From Polycyclovorans sp964425915 (GTDB lineage: Bacteria > Pseudomonadota > Gammaproteobacteria > Nevskiales > Nevskiaceae): a stretch of DNA of 64,000 bases. A program made the translations under genes and the position numbers. The first letter of the stretch is position 1. Each line of letters opens with the position of its first letter. Where the stretch lies: assembly GCA_964425915.1 (NCBI GenBank), contig CAYROO010000006.1, forward strand, positions 1 to 64,000. The letters are read 5' to 3'. Under the pieces are notes generated by a model that made no database searches, was not told where the DNA came from, and saw only the letters and a program-made list of their open reading frames with translations. This document shows positions 1 through 9,900 of the stretch, one piece after another.

Positions 1-64
<64 letters not shown>

Positions 65-78
65 CCAGACAGGCGATA

Positions 79-107
79 AGTATACAACGTCGCACTTACC
101 GCCTCAA
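79..107 (-). promoter_or_regulatory. Sigma70-type promoter of tRNA-fMet
   Basis: On the minus strand TTGAGG (102-107) and TATACT (79-84) are separated by 17 bp. Transcription would start about 7 bp further on, just before the tRNA 5' end. This implies that tRNA-fMet, and whatever follows it outside the window, can be transcribed independently of tRNA-Leu. Confidence 0.7.
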
Positions 108-149
108 CCACTTTCACCGACCAACCTATCAATTCCGGCACCGTTGACT

Positions 150-234
150 TGGTGCCCACGGGGAGACTCGAACTCCCAAGGCTCTCGCCGCTACCACCTC
201 AAGGTAGTGTGTCTACCAATTCCACCACATGGGC
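150..234 (-). tRNA. tRNA-Leu (GAG)
   Basis: This is an 85-nt class II tRNA with an encoded CCA end at 150-152. The acceptor strands GCCCATG and CGTGGGC pair with one G-U. The anticodon stem CTACC/GGTAG closes the loop TTGAGGT, giving anticodon GAG. A long variable arm follows, as expected for leucine tRNA. It lies between secG and tRNA-fMet, its usual place in this gene order. Confidence 0.96.
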
Positions 235-251
235 GTCGATCGGGGGCGCGA

Positions 252-281
252 ATCATACCGTCTGGGCGCACGGGCTGCCAG
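252..281 (-). promoter_or_regulatory. Candidate promoter of tRNA-Leu
   Basis: Minus-strand CTGGCA (276-281) and TATGAT (252-257) lie 18 bp apart, 18 bp upstream of the tRNA 5' end, with a GC-rich discriminator. The -35 matches the consensus at 4 of 6 positions and the -10 at 5 of 6. A run of seven T on the minus strand (293-299) lies between secG and this site, but no convincing stem precedes it. Confidence 0.5.
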
Positions 282-306
282 CCCCCCGGAACAAAAAAAG
301 GCTGAG

Positions 307-687
307 CTACTCGGGGATCACGGGCGACGAAGGCGTCGCCGTCGGCGCCGCCGTCTCGGCAGCCTCTTCGACCGATGTATCCGGCACCGCCGCGCCGCCC
401 CCGGCCTCCGGCACGACAGGCACCGCGACGCGGTCAACCACGGAGCTGCTCGGCCGGTCGGCATGTACCAGATAGGCCAATGCCAGGCTCACCAGAAAGA
501 ATCCAGTGGCCAGCCAGGCCGTGGTGCGCGACAGAAAGTTGGCGGACCCACGCGCGCCAAAAACGGTGCCAGAGGCGCCACTACCAAATGCGGCGCCGGC
601 GTCGGCGCCCTTCCCGTGCTGAATCAGGATCAGGCCGACGAGCACGACCGAGACAATAACCTGGATGATGACGAGTGCGGTGTACAT
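307..687 (-). CDS. secG: Preprotein translocase subunit SecG
   Basis: SecG is the small accessory subunit of the SecYEG channel in the inner membrane and helps SecA-driven export. The 126-aa protein has two hydrophobic helices (about residues 4-22 and 55-74) joined by a glycine-rich loop carrying the family motifs QHGKGADAGAAFG (23-35) and GSANFLSRTTA (47-57). The C-terminal 50 residues are a Pro/Ala/Thr-rich tail common in proteobacterial SecG. The gene starts 6 bp after the tpiA stop, so it is the last protein gene of the glmM-tpiA-secG run, followed by tRNA-Leu. Identification rests on the motifs and the conserved gene order. Confidence 0.96.
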   Translation of the reverse strand: MYTALVIIQVIVSVVLVGLILIQHGKGADAGAAFGSGASGTVFGARGSANFLSRTTAWLATGFFLVSLALAYLVHADRPSSSVVDRVAVPVVPEAGGGAAVPDTSVEEAAETAAPTATPSSPVIPE

Positions 688-693
688 GAACAG

Positions 694-1464
694 TTAACCG
701 TTGCGAGCGTGTGCGGCGGCGCAGATCGCCATGAACGCACCCGCCTTGAGGGAGGCGCCGCCGATCAAACCACCATCGACGTCGGATTGGGAGAACAAGG
801 TGGCGGCATTGTCTGCGTTGACACTGCCGCCGTACAGCAAAGCGATCGAGCCGGCGATTTTAGCATCGCCCTGGGCCAGCCGATCACGCACGAAGGCGTG
901 CGCCGCCTGCGCCTGCTCCGGCGAAGCGGTCCGGCCGGTACCAATGGCCCACACCGGCTCGTAGGCAACAACGGCATTGCGAAAGGCGCCGATGCCCGCA
1001 CGTGCCACCACCGCGTCCAGCTGACGCGCCAGCACTGCCTCGGTTTGCCCCGCCTCGCGGTCGGCGAGCGTTTCACCGATACACAACACCGGAACCAGAC
1101 CACAGGCCTGGGCGGTGACGAACTTTTCCGCCACCCGCTCGTCGGTGTCGCCATACAGACTGCGCCGCTCGGAGTGCCCGACCAATACATAGCGACAACC
1201 AAACTCGCGCAGCATGTTGCCGTGGATCTCCCCGGTGAAGGCACCGGCGGACGGCTGCTCACAGAGATCCTGGGCGCCGAGGCGCAGCGGGGAACCGGCG
1301 ATTTGCTGAGCGACGCCGTCAAGGTAGACCGCCGGTGGACACACCGCCACCTCGACGCCGCCGTATTTCTTGATCTCCAACAGCACCTCGCGCAACAGTG
1401 CGGCGTTGTCGTCGCGGCTGCCGTTCATCTTCCAGTTGCCCATCACCAGGGGAGTCCGTGCCAT
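694..1464 (-). CDS. tpiA: Triosephosphate isomerase
   Basis: The enzyme interconverts dihydroxyacetone phosphate and glyceraldehyde-3-phosphate in glycolysis and gluconeogenesis, in the cytosol. The 256-aa length is normal. The catalytic residues are present: Lys12 in GNWKMNG, His96 in YVLVGHSERR and Glu168 in AYEPVWAIGTG; the phosphate-binding LYGGSVN segment follows near the C terminus. The gene lies 27 bp after glmM and 6 bp before secG on the same strand, a placement known from Pseudomonas-type genomes. Together with ppsA and the phosphoglucomutase in this window it contributes to central sugar-phosphate metabolism. Confidence 0.98.
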   Translation of the reverse strand: MARTPLVMGNWKMNGSRDDNAALLREVLLEIKKYGGVEVAVCPPAVYLDGVAQQIAGSPLRLGAQDLCEQPSAGAFTGEIHGNMLREFGCRYVLVGHSERRSLYGDTDERVAEKFVTAQACGLVPVLCIGETLADREAGQTEAVLARQLDAVVARAGIGAFRNAVVAYEPVWAIGTGRTASPEQAQAAHAFVRDRLAQGDAKIAGSIALLYGGSVNADNAATLFSQSDVDGGLIGGASLKAGAFMAICAAAHARNG

Positions 1465-1491
1465 GTTGAGCCTTCCTCTCGTTTCGTTGAA

Positions 1492-2838
1492 TTAGGGTGT
1501 GTTCGCAATGCTGCGAACCACATCGGCCAGCTGTTCGGCCACCTTCCGACACGTAGCCGCATCATGCGCCTCCACCATCACGCGCAACAGCGGTTCGGTC
1601 CCCGAGGGCCGCAGCAGTACACGGCCTTCGCCGGCGAGCAGCCGGTTCGCTTCAGCCTCGGCTGCACGCAAGTCGGGATGTTGCATCAGCTCACGCGCCG
1701 CGCCGGTGACAGCCACATTGACCAGCACCTGGGGGCAACGGGTCATGCCCGCCACCAGGGCATCAAGCGGCCTTTCCTCGCGCATCATGATCGACAGAAC
1801 CTGTAAGGCCGTGACGCAGCCGTCTCCGGTGGTGGCCCGGTCAAGGCACAGCGTATGCCCCGAGGTCTCGCCACCCAGCACTCCGCCGGTCGCCTGCAGG
1901 CGTTCGAGGATATAGCGGTCACCGACCGCAGTGCGCTCGAATGGCACCCCCATGGCGGTCAATGCCTGCTCCAGCCCCAGGTTGGACATCAAGGTGCCCA
2001 CCACCGGCCCCCGCAGCTGTCCGGTGGCATGCCGGCCATGGGCGATGGCATAAAGAATCTGGTCTCCGTCGACGACCTCACCGCGAGCGTCCACCAGCAG
2101 GCAGCGATCAGCATCACCATCAAAGGCCACACCGACGTCGGCCCCGCTCCGACGCACGGCATCCTGCAGCGCACCCAGGTGAGTCGAACCACAGTCGCGG
2201 TTGATATTGAAGCCATCCGGCTCGCCGCCGATCACGTCCAGTACGGTGGCCCCCAATTCATCGAAAACCGCAGGCGCCACCCGGTAGGCCGCCCCGTTGG
2301 CGCAATCCACCACCATGCGCAGGCCATCCAAGCCCCCGTCACCGAAGGTGGCCTTGCAAAACTCGATGTAGCGGCCCGGCGCATCGTCAATCCGCCGCGC
2401 CAACCCCAAAGCTTCCGGTGCCACCAGAGTCATTGGCGCTTCCAGCGTCGCCTCGATCTCCGCTTCCAGCGCATCACTCAGCTTGCCGCCCTGAGGGCCG
2501 AAGAACTTCACACCATTGTCGTAATGCGGATTGTGAGAGGCGGAAATCACGATGCCCGCCTCAGCGCGCAGCACCCGCGTCAGATACGCCACCGCCGGGG
2601 TCGGGATCGGCCCCAGCAGCATCACCTCAACGCCAGCACTCGACAGTCCCGCCTCCAGCGCGGACTCGAACAGGTAGCCCGACCGCCGCGTGTCCTTGCC
2701 AATCAGCACGCGCGCCCCAGGCTGGCGCCCCAGCACCTGACCCACAGCCCAGCCAAGCCGGACAGCGAAGTCCGGGGTCATCGGCGCCACGCCGACACGC
2801 CCGCGAATACCATCGGTTCCGAAGTACTGCCGCGTCAT
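1492..2838 (-). CDS. glmM: Phosphoglucosamine mutase
   Basis: GlmM converts glucosamine-6-phosphate to glucosamine-1-phosphate, leading to UDP-GlcNAc for peptidoglycan and lipopolysaccharide. The 448-aa protein is full length. It begins with the RQYFGTDGIRG motif and carries the active-site serine loop SASHNP with Ser101 as the phosphorylated residue. It also has the metal-binding DGDADRC motif and the C-terminal phosphate-binding RPSGTEPLLRVM. It sits between folP (21 bp upstream) and tpiA (27 bp downstream), as in many gammaproteobacteria. Confidence 0.98.
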   Translation of the reverse strand: MTRQYFGTDGIRGRVGVAPMTPDFAVRLGWAVGQVLGRQPGARVLIGKDTRRSGYLFESALEAGLSSAGVEVMLLGPIPTPAVAYLTRVLRAEAGIVISASHNPHYDNGVKFFGPQGGKLSDALEAEIEATLEAPMTLVAPEALGLARRIDDAPGRYIEFCKATFGDGGLDGLRMVVDCANGAAYRVAPAVFDELGATVLDVIGGEPDGFNINRDCGSTHLGALQDAVRRSGADVGVAFDGDADRCLLVDARGEVVDGDQILYAIAHGRHATGQLRGPVVGTLMSNLGLEQALTAMGVPFERTAVGDRYILERLQATGGVLGGETSGHTLCLDRATTGDGCVTALQVLSIMMREERPLDALVAGMTRCPQVLVNVAVTGAARELMQHPDLRAAEAEANRLLAGEGRVLLRPSGTEPLLRVMVEAHDAATCRKVAEQLADVVRSIANTP

Positions 2839-2859
2839 CCAACGCTCCAGGAGGCCGGC

Positions 2860-3708
2860 TCAGCCGGCAGGTGTTTCCCCCGCAAGCCGCAGGGCCTCGG
2901 CCACACGCACGGCATCGACCGTTGCGCGCACGTCGTGGGCGCGCACTATAGCGGCACCGAGAAAAACGGCAACCGCGGCCGCCGACAGGCTGGCGGATAG
3001 CCGCTGATTCACCGGCAGACCCAACAGATCACCAAACATCGACTTGCGCGAGACGCCAATCAGTACCGGCAGCCCCAGGGCCCGCAGCCGGGGGATGGCG
3101 GTCAGAAGCGCCAAATTGTGGGGCAGCCGCTTACCGAAGCCGATGCCGGGATCGATACACAAGCGCGCTCGGTCGATGCCGCCGGCAACGCAGGCGTCGA
3201 CCCGGGCCGAAAGGAACTGCACGACCGATTCCACCACGTCGTCATACTGGGGGTTGTGCTGCATCGACGCCGGCACCCCCTGCATATGCATCAAACAGAC
3301 CCGCGCACCGCTGTCTCGCGCCACCGCGATCGCATCCGGGCCACGCAAGGCGTTGACATCATTGATCCAGGAGGCGCCCGCGGCCGTGGCCGCACGCATG
3401 ACTTCGGCATTGCGAGAGTCGATTGAAACCCGGATGTCGAGGCGGGCGCGGATGCCTTCCACCACAGGCACCACCCGATCCAGTTCTTCGGCAAGCGACA
3501 CACCTGGCGCGCCCGGACGGGTGGACTCACCCCCAACATCGAGGATATCGGCCCCCTCGGCCGCCAGCTGTTCGGCGTGCCGCAACGCGCTATCGAGCGC
3601 GCGGTAACACCCGCCATCCGAAAAGGAATCGGGGGTGACGTTGATCACCCCCATGACCCATGGTCGCGTCGGCGGCCATGCCGCCGATCCGGACCGCTGC
3701 GGTCCCAC
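2860..3708 (-). CDS. folP: Dihydropteroate synthase
   Basis: FolP condenses p-aminobenzoate with dihydropterin pyrophosphate in folate synthesis and is the sulfonamide target. Both signature motifs are visible: GVINVTPDSFSDGG (residues 20-33) and DILDVGGESTRPGA (54-67), followed by DPGIGFGK and GVSRKSM. The 282-aa frame opens with GTG 11 bp after ftsH. The first 18 residues precede the usual beginning of the family, so the real start may be the internal ATG at residue 19. It is part of the ftsH-folP-glmM run. Confidence 0.96.
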   Translation of the reverse strand: MGPQRSGSAAWPPTRPWVMGVINVTPDSFSDGGCYRALDSALRHAEQLAAEGADILDVGGESTRPGAPGVSLAEELDRVVPVVEGIRARLDIRVSIDSRNAEVMRAATAAGASWINDVNALRGPDAIAVARDSGARVCLMHMQGVPASMQHNPQYDDVVESVVQFLSARVDACVAGGIDRARLCIDPGIGFGKRLPHNLALLTAIPRLRALGLPVLIGVSRKSMFGDLLGLPVNQRLSASLSAAAVAVFLGAAIVRAHDVRATVDAVRVAEALRLAGETPAG

Positions 3709-3719
3709 CCCGACCGGTG

Positions 3720-5651
3720 TCAGAGCTGGTTGGCCGGCTTTGAGGACGGCGTCGGCGCCGGCTTGACCTCATCAGCCGCTGGTTGCGCCGGTGTCGTTGG
3801 CGGCGTCGGATCATTGTCCTGCCAGCTGCTGGGCACGCCGGGGTCCTTGCCATCCATGATCCGGGCAATCTGATCACTGTCGATGGTCTCGAACTTCATC
3901 AGGGCTTCGGCCATGGCGTGCAGCTTGTCGAGGTTATCTTCCAGGATTTTCCGCGACCGGCTGTAGTTGCGGTTAACGACCTCGCGGATCTCCTGATCGA
4001 TGACATGTGCGGTCTCATCAGAGATGTTCTTGGTCTGGGTCACGCTGCGGCCCAGGAACACTTCGCCGTTGTCCTCAGAGTAGGCCAAGGGCCCGAGCTT
4101 TTCCGACAAACCCCATTTGGTGACCATGTTGCGGGCAATGTCCGTCGCACGCTCGATATCGTTGGACGCCCCGGTGGTGACCTTGTCGGCCCCAAAGATG
4201 ATCTCTTCGGCGATGCGGCCACCAAACAGGGAGCAGATCTGAGAATTGAGTCGCTGCTTGCTGTAGCTGTAGCGATCTTCCTCGGGCAAGAACATGGTGA
4301 CACCCAGCGCGCGGCCGCGCGGAATGATGGACACCTTGTACACCGGATCATGTTCCGGCACCGACAGGCCAACGATGGCGTGGCCGGCCTCGTGGTACGC
4401 CGTCAAACGCTTCTCGTCATCGCCCATCACCATCGAGCGCCGTTCGGCCCCCATCATGATCTTGTCCTTGGCGCGCTCGAAGTCGTCGTGATCAACCAGA
4501 CGCTTGTTGCCACGCGCGGCGAACAGGGCCGCCTCGTTGACCAGGTTGGCCAGATCTGCACCTGAGAAGCCCGGCGTGGCACGGGCAATGATCCCCGGCT
4601 TCACCGAATCGGCCAGCGGCACCGCCCGCATATGCACCTTGAGAATCTGCTCGCGGCCACGCACGTCCGGCAACGGCACCACGACCTGACGGTCGAAGCG
4701 GCCCGGACGCAACAGCGCCGGGTCGAGCACGTCAGGCCGGTTGGTGGCGGCGATGACGATGACGCCCTCACTGCCCTCAAAGCCGTCCATTTCCACCAGC
4801 AGCTGATTCAGGGTCTGCTCACGCTCGTCATGCCCGCCGCCGAGGCCGGCACCACGATGCCGTCCCACCGCGTCGATCTCATCGATAAAGATGATGCAGG
4901 GGGCGTGCTTCTTGGCCTGCTCGAACATGTCACGGACACGTGAGGCCCCCACGCCGACAAACATTTCGACGAAGTCAGAGCCCGATATGGCAAAAAATGG
5001 CACCCCCGCCTCACCGGCGATGGCCTTGGCCAACAGGGTTTTGCCGGTCCCCGGGGAACCCACCATCAGCACGCCACGCGGGATCTTGCCACCCAGCTTC
5101 TGAAACTTACCGGGATCCTTGAGGAAATCGACCAACTCGGACACTTCCTGCTTGGCCTCTTCCACCCCCGCCACGTCGGCAAAGGTGATCTTGACTTGGT
5201 CGGCACTGAGCATGCGAGCCTTGCTCTTACCGAACGACATCGCACCGCGGCCACCGCCGCCGCCCTGCATCTGCCGCATGAAGTAAATCCACACCCCGAT
5301 CAGCAACAGGATGGGGAAGGCATTGAACAGCAACTGGAGCAAGATGGGCGTCTGCTGCGGCAACTCGCCGTCGAACTTGACGTTGTTGTCGATCAGAGTC
5401 CCAATCATGGAGCGGTTGTCGGTCTCAGGGCTGACCGTGGAGAAGCGCGAGCCGCTCTTGAGCTGGCCCCGGATCACCTGATCCTGAATGTCCACCTCGG
5501 CAACATTGCCCTGCTTGACCTGATTGAGGAACTCCGAATACGCCAGCTGCGGCGTTGCCCCCCGGCTGCCGCCGGAGAAGCTCTGGAATACGCTCATCAG
5601 GACCACCAAAATGACGACCCAGAGCAACAGATTTTTGGCCAAATCGTTCAA
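3720..5651 (-). CDS. ftsH: ATP-dependent zinc metalloprotease FtsH
   Basis: This is a membrane-anchored AAA+ protease that degrades misfolded membrane proteins and short-lived regulators. Two transmembrane helices (about 6-24 and 104-125) flank a periplasmic domain. The AAA module has Walker A GSPGTGKT (198-205) and Walker B IIFIDEID (253-260). The zinc site is HEAGH at 420-424. Length is 643 aa. The start appears to be TTG at 5651, preceded by a purine-rich GGGAAGAG, because no in-frame ATG or GTG fits nearby. The C-terminal 40 residues are rich in Pro/Ala/Thr and lie outside the conserved fold. It follows rlmE by 36 bp. Confidence 0.98.
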   Translation of the reverse strand: MNDLAKNLLLWVVILVVLMSVFQSFSGGSRGATPQLAYSEFLNQVKQGNVAEVDIQDQVIRGQLKSGSRFSTVSPETDNRSMIGTLIDNNVKFDGELPQQTPILLQLLFNAFPILLLIGVWIYFMRQMQGGGGGRGAMSFGKSKARMLSADQVKITFADVAGVEEAKQEVSELVDFLKDPGKFQKLGGKIPRGVLMVGSPGTGKTLLAKAIAGEAGVPFFAISGSDFVEMFVGVGASRVRDMFEQAKKHAPCIIFIDEIDAVGRHRGAGLGGGHDEREQTLNQLLVEMDGFEGSEGVIVIAATNRPDVLDPALLRPGRFDRQVVVPLPDVRGREQILKVHMRAVPLADSVKPGIIARATPGFSGADLANLVNEAALFAARGNKRLVDHDDFERAKDKIMMGAERRSMVMGDDEKRLTAYHEAGHAIVGLSVPEHDPVYKVSIIPRGRALGVTMFLPEEDRYSYSKQRLNSQICSLFGGRIAEEIIFGADKVTTGASNDIERATDIARNMVTKWGLSEKLGPLAYSEDNGEVFLGRSVTQTKNISDETAHVIDQEIREVVNRNYSRSRKILEDNLDKLHAMAEALMKFETIDSDQIARIMDGKDPGVPSSWQDNDPTPPTTPAQPAADEVKPAPTPSSKPANQL

Positions 5652-5687
5652 TGCACTCTTCCCAATAACGGGGCACGTTTTGACACG

Positions 5688-6317
5688 TTACACCCGTCTA
5701 AAATTCCGCGCTAGCACGTACACTTCCCGGGATCGTGGACGGCTGGCTTTTGGCTTACGAACGGCGACCTGGGCGAAATGCCGGCGCACCGTCCGTACGT
5801 AGTCATCGGACCCTTCACCCTGGAACAGCTTGACCAGAAAGGTTCCGCCCGGCTTAAGGTGGGCGACCGCGAAATCCAGCGCCAGCTCACACAGATAAAT
5901 GCTGGACGCCTGATCCGCCACCTCTACGCCTGACAAGTTTGGGGCCATATCGGACATTACAAGGTCCACTGCCTGACCGCTGATCCCCTCGGTCAAGGCC
6001 GTGAGCACCGCTTCCTCACGGAAGTCCCCACACAGGAAGTCGACCTCCGGCAGTGCATCCATCGGCAGAATGTCGAGTGCGAACACCCGCCCGTGACGTC
6101 CCAGCAGGGGACGTGCGAACTGGCTCCAGCCCCCGGGGGCGGCACCGAGGTCCACCACGATCTGCCCTGGCTGGAACAGCCGGTCGCGCTGGTGAATTTC
6201 CTGCAGCTTGAACACCGCACGGGAGCGGTAACCCAGCTTGCGCGCCTCCTGAACGTACCGGTCCGACTCATGCTCATTGAGCCAGCGGGCCGAACTGCCA
6301 CTTCGTTTCCGGCTCAT
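5688..6317 (-). CDS. rlmE: 23S rRNA (uridine-2552 2'-O) methyltransferase RlmE
   Basis: RlmE (RrmJ/FtsJ) methylates U2552 in the A-loop of 23S rRNA late in 50S assembly, using S-adenosylmethionine. The 209-aa protein matches the family throughout. It has the SAM-binding motif DLGAAPGGWSQ (56-66) and a catalytic tetrad that by spacing should be Lys37, Asp123 (in SDMAPNLSG), Lys163 and Glu198. It lies between greA and ftsH, as in Escherichia and Pseudomonas. The yhbY gene that often sits beside it is absent; only 20 bp separate greA from rlmE. Confidence 0.97.
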   Translation of the reverse strand: MSRKRSGSSARWLNEHESDRYVQEARKLGYRSRAVFKLQEIHQRDRLFQPGQIVVDLGAAPGGWSQFARPLLGRHGRVFALDILPMDALPEVDFLCGDFREEAVLTALTEGISGQAVDLVMSDMAPNLSGVEVADQASSIYLCELALDFAVAHLKPGGTFLVKLFQGEGSDDYVRTVRRHFAQVAVRKPKASRPRSREVYVLARNFRRV

Positions 6318-6337
6318 GGCGGCAGGTCCACCCGGCC

Positions 6338-6814
6338 CTATTCGTAGCGAATGCCGATGATTTCCAGCTCACGCACGCCATTGGGAACCTGCACTGACAC
6401 CACGTCGCCCTCGGTCTTACCGATCAGCGCACGCGCAATCGGCGAGTTGAACGAAATCATGCCCGCCTTGATGTCCGCTTCGTCTTCACCGACGATCTGG
6501 TAGGTCATCTCTTCGCCACTGTCGGCGTCCGCCACCGACACGGTGGCGCCAAACACCACCTTGCCCTGGGCGTTGACCTGTGTGACATCGATCACCTGCG
6601 CCGATGCCAGCTTGGATTCGATCTCGGTGATGCGTCCCTCGTTGAATCCGTGCTGCTCGCGCGCGGCGTGGTACTCCGCGTTCTCCCGCAAATCGCCGTG
6701 CGAGCGGGCCTCATCGATGTCGGCAATGATCTTGGGGCGCAGCTCGCTCTTGCGATGCCGCAGCTCCTCGCGCAGCTTGTCAGCGCCGCGCGCCGTCATG
6801 GGGGTCTTGTTCAT
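6338..6814 (-). CDS. greA: Transcription elongation factor GreA
   Basis: GreA inserts its coiled coil into the RNA polymerase secondary channel and stimulates cleavage of backtracked RNA. The ATG at 6814 gives 158 aa, the standard family length, and is preceded by GGGAG at a good distance. A longer frame from TTG at 6862 would run through a terminator and is rejected. The N-terminal coiled coil carries the acidic tip region (RENAEYHAAREQ) and the C-terminal FKBP-like domain ends in VRELEIIGIRYE. A rho-independent terminator lies only 25 bp upstream of the start, so expression depends on readthrough or on a start point very close by. Confidence 0.96.
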   Translation of the reverse strand: MNKTPMTARGADKLREELRHRKSELRPKIIADIDEARSHGDLRENAEYHAAREQHGFNEGRITEIESKLASAQVIDVTQVNAQGKVVFGATVSVADADSGEEMTYQIVGEDEADIKAGMISFNSPIARALIGKTEGDVVSVQVPNGVRELEIIGIRYE

Positions 6815-6838
6815 GTCCGGGCTCCCTTGGCTCCAGGC

Positions 6839-6876
6839 AAAAAAACGCTCCGCAGCCTGCAAGAGGCCGCGAAGCG
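6839..6876 (-). terminator. Rho-independent terminator between carB and greA
   Basis: On the minus strand a 13-bp stem with two G-U pairs (6864-6876 with 6846-6858) and a 5-nt loop is followed by seven T (6839-6845). It ends the carAB transcript. Its T-run stops 24 bp before the greA ATG, so it can also act as a leader terminator for greA. A second perfect 6-bp hairpin (6908-6924) sits just after the carB stop. Confidence 0.85.
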
Positions 6877-6938
6877 CTTCTGAATTGAGCTACGACTCTA
6901 GCACGCCCTGCGCGGGGTGCGCAGCGCCAGCAACCGCC

Positions 6939-9900
6939 TCAATGCAATCGCTGATGCAGTGTCTGCAAACGATTGACGTCCAGCTTGTCGAGATGCGCCA
7001 TCGCCACGGCAGCGGCCAAGGCACCGGCAATGGTGGTGAAGTAGCACACTTTATTTTGGATGGCCGCGGCACGGATTGACCGCGACTCCTCGATCGACTG
7101 CTTACCTTCCGTGGTATTGGCAATGAACTGGATTTCGCCGTTCTTGATCATGTCCACGCAGTGCGGGCGACCTTCCTTGACCTTGTTGATCCGCTCGCAG
7201 GGAATACCCGCCGCCTGGATGGCAGCCGCCGTCCCGTGGGTCGCGACCACACGCATACCCCGAGATGCCAGCAGTCGGGCCAGTTCTACCGCCTTCGGCT
7301 TGTCAGGCTCGCGCACCGAGATAAACGCGGTACCGCTTGCGGGTACCACCATGCCCCCGGCCAGCAGCGCCTTGTTGAAGGCCTCACCGAAGTGATTGCC
7401 AACCCCCATCACCTCGCCGGTGGAGCGCATTTCCGGCCCCAGCAGTGGATCGACGCCGGGGAACTTGCTGAACGGGAACACCGACTCTTTGACCGAGTAG
7501 TAGTCCGGCACAATCTCTGAGGTCACACCTTGCGATGCCAGGCTGCGGCCCGCCATGCAGCGAGCGGCCACCTTGGCCAACGGCCGGCCCGTCGCCTTGG
7601 ACACGAATGGGCTGGTGCGCGAGGCGCGCGGATTCACTTCGAGCAGATAGACCCGATCATCCTGGACGGCAAACTGGGCGTTCATCAGCCCCACCACTTT
7701 GAGTGCCCGGGCCAGCTTGACGATTTGCTCGCGGATCACGTCCTGCACCGCACGCGACAGCGAGTAGGCCGGCAGTGAGCAGGCAGAGTCCCCGGAATGC
7801 ACACCGGCTTCCTCGATGTGCTCCATGATGCCGCCGATGACCACCTGCTCGCCGTCGGACAGCGCGTCGACATCCACTTCGATCGCATTGTTGAGGAAGT
7901 GATCGAGCAACACCGGCGAGTCGTTGGAGACGCGGACGGCTTCGGTCATATAGCGCTGCAGCCCTTCGTCGTCATGGACGATTTCCATAGCGCGACCGCC
8001 CAACACGTAGCTGGGGCGGACCACCAGCGGATAGCCGACTTCGGCGGCAATCGCCAACGCCTGCGTCAAGGACGTGGCCGTGCCATTGGGGGGCTGCAGC
8101 AGGTCCAGCTGTTGCACCAGCTTCTGGAACCGCTCGCGATCCTCGGCGAGGTCGATGGCATCCGGCGAGGTGCCGATGATCGGCGCGCCAGCCGCTTCCA
8201 GTTGCCGCGCCAGCTTCAGCGGCGTCTGCCCACCGAACTGCACGATCACGCCCTTGGGCTGCTCGATATCGATGATTGCCATGACGTCTTCGAACGTCAG
8301 CGGCTCGAAGTACAGCCGATCGGAGGTGTCGTAATCGGTGGACACCGTCTCCGGGTTGCAGTTCACCATGATGGTCTCGTAACCATCTTCGCGCAGTGCC
8401 AAAGCGGCGTGCACGCAGCAGTAGTCGAACTCGATACCCTGCCCGATCCGGTTGGGTCCGCCCCCCAGGATCATAATCTTGTCGCGATCCGTCGGTGCCG
8501 CTTCACAGACCTGATCATAAGACGAGTACAGATACGCGGTGGACGTCGGAAACTCCGCGGCACAGGTGTCGACTCGCTTGAACACGGGCCGCACATCCAG
8601 CGCCAGGCGCCGCGCCCGCACATCCGCTTCGCGCACCCCCCATAGGGTGGCCAGGCGACGATCCGAAAAGCCCATCCGCTTCAGGCGGCGCAGGCGTGGG
8701 GCATCAAGGTCAGCTGGCGTGGTCCCCTTCAGGGTCTCTTCAGTCCGGATGATTTCCTCGATCTGCTCCAGGAACCAGGGGTCGATACGCGAGATGCGGT
8801 GCACCTCTTCCAGGCTCATCCCAAGACGGAAGGCATCACCGACATACCAGATCCGGTTGGCGCGCGGGATGGCCAGTTCCGAACGGACCAAAGCCTCGGC
8901 ATCCGCCTGCTCCGGCGACACCATCGGGTCGAACCCATCACTGCCCACTTCCAGGCCGCGCAGGGCCTTCTGCAGCGACTCCTGGAAATTCCGCCCCATC
9001 GCCATGACTTCACCCACGCTCTTCATCTGCGTGGTCAGGCGCGAGTCGGCCTGCGGGAATTTCTCGAACGTGAACCGCGGCACCTTGGTGACCACGTAAT
9101 CGATCGAGGGCTCGAACGATGCCGGGGTGCGGCCGCCGGTGATGTCGTTCTTCAGCTCATCCAGGGTGTAGCCAACCGCCAGCTTGGCCGCAACCTTGGC
9201 GATCGGAAACCCTGTGGCCTTCGAAGCGAGCGCCGACGAACGCGAGACACGCGGATTCATCTCAATGACGATGATGCGGCCGTCCGCCGGGTTGATCGCG
9301 AACTGAACGTTGGAGCCCCCGGTCTCGACACCGACACGGCGCAGCACCTTGATCGAGGCATCACGCAGCAGCTGGTATTCCTTGTCGGTCAAGGTCTGGG
9401 ACGGCGCCACCGTGATGGAGTCACCGGTATGCACGCCCATGGGATCGAAGTTCTCGATCGAACAGACGATGATGCAGTTGTCCTTACGGTCCCGGACCAC
9501 CTCCATCTCGTATTCTTTCCACCCCAGCAGCGATTCCTCGATGAGGACTTCGTTGGTGGGCGAAAGATCAAGACCACGGGACACGATCTCCTCGAACTCC
9601 TCGACGTTGTAGGCGACACCGCCGCCGGTCCCGCCCAGCGTGAAACTGGGTCGAATGATGACCGGGAAACCGATATCCGCCTGCAGTGCGCGGGCCTCGT
9701 CCATGGTGTGCGCGATGCCGGAGCGGGCGCTGCCCAAACCGATCTCGGTCATCGCATCCCGGAACTTCAGGCGATCCTCGGCGAGGTCGATGGCTTCGGC
9801 ATTGGCGCCGATCATCTGTACGCCGAATTTTTCCAGCACACCCTCGCGGGCCAGGTCCAGCGCACAGTTGAGTGCGGTCTGCCCCCCCATGGTCGGCAGC

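Noticed and set aside
293..299. T7 run on the minus strand after secG as a terminator
   Set aside because: No stable stem precedes it; only GAG/CTC around the stop codon can pair.
229..1806. 525-codon plus-strand frame across tRNA-Leu, secG and tpiA
   Set aside because: It runs antisense to well-identified genes and through a tRNA; arginine- and histidine-rich composition is typical of shadow frames.
6815..6862. Longer GreA starting at TTG 6862
   Set aside because: The extra codons are the terminator stem and T-run, and the ATG at 6814 with a good ribosome-binding site gives the standard 158-aa protein.
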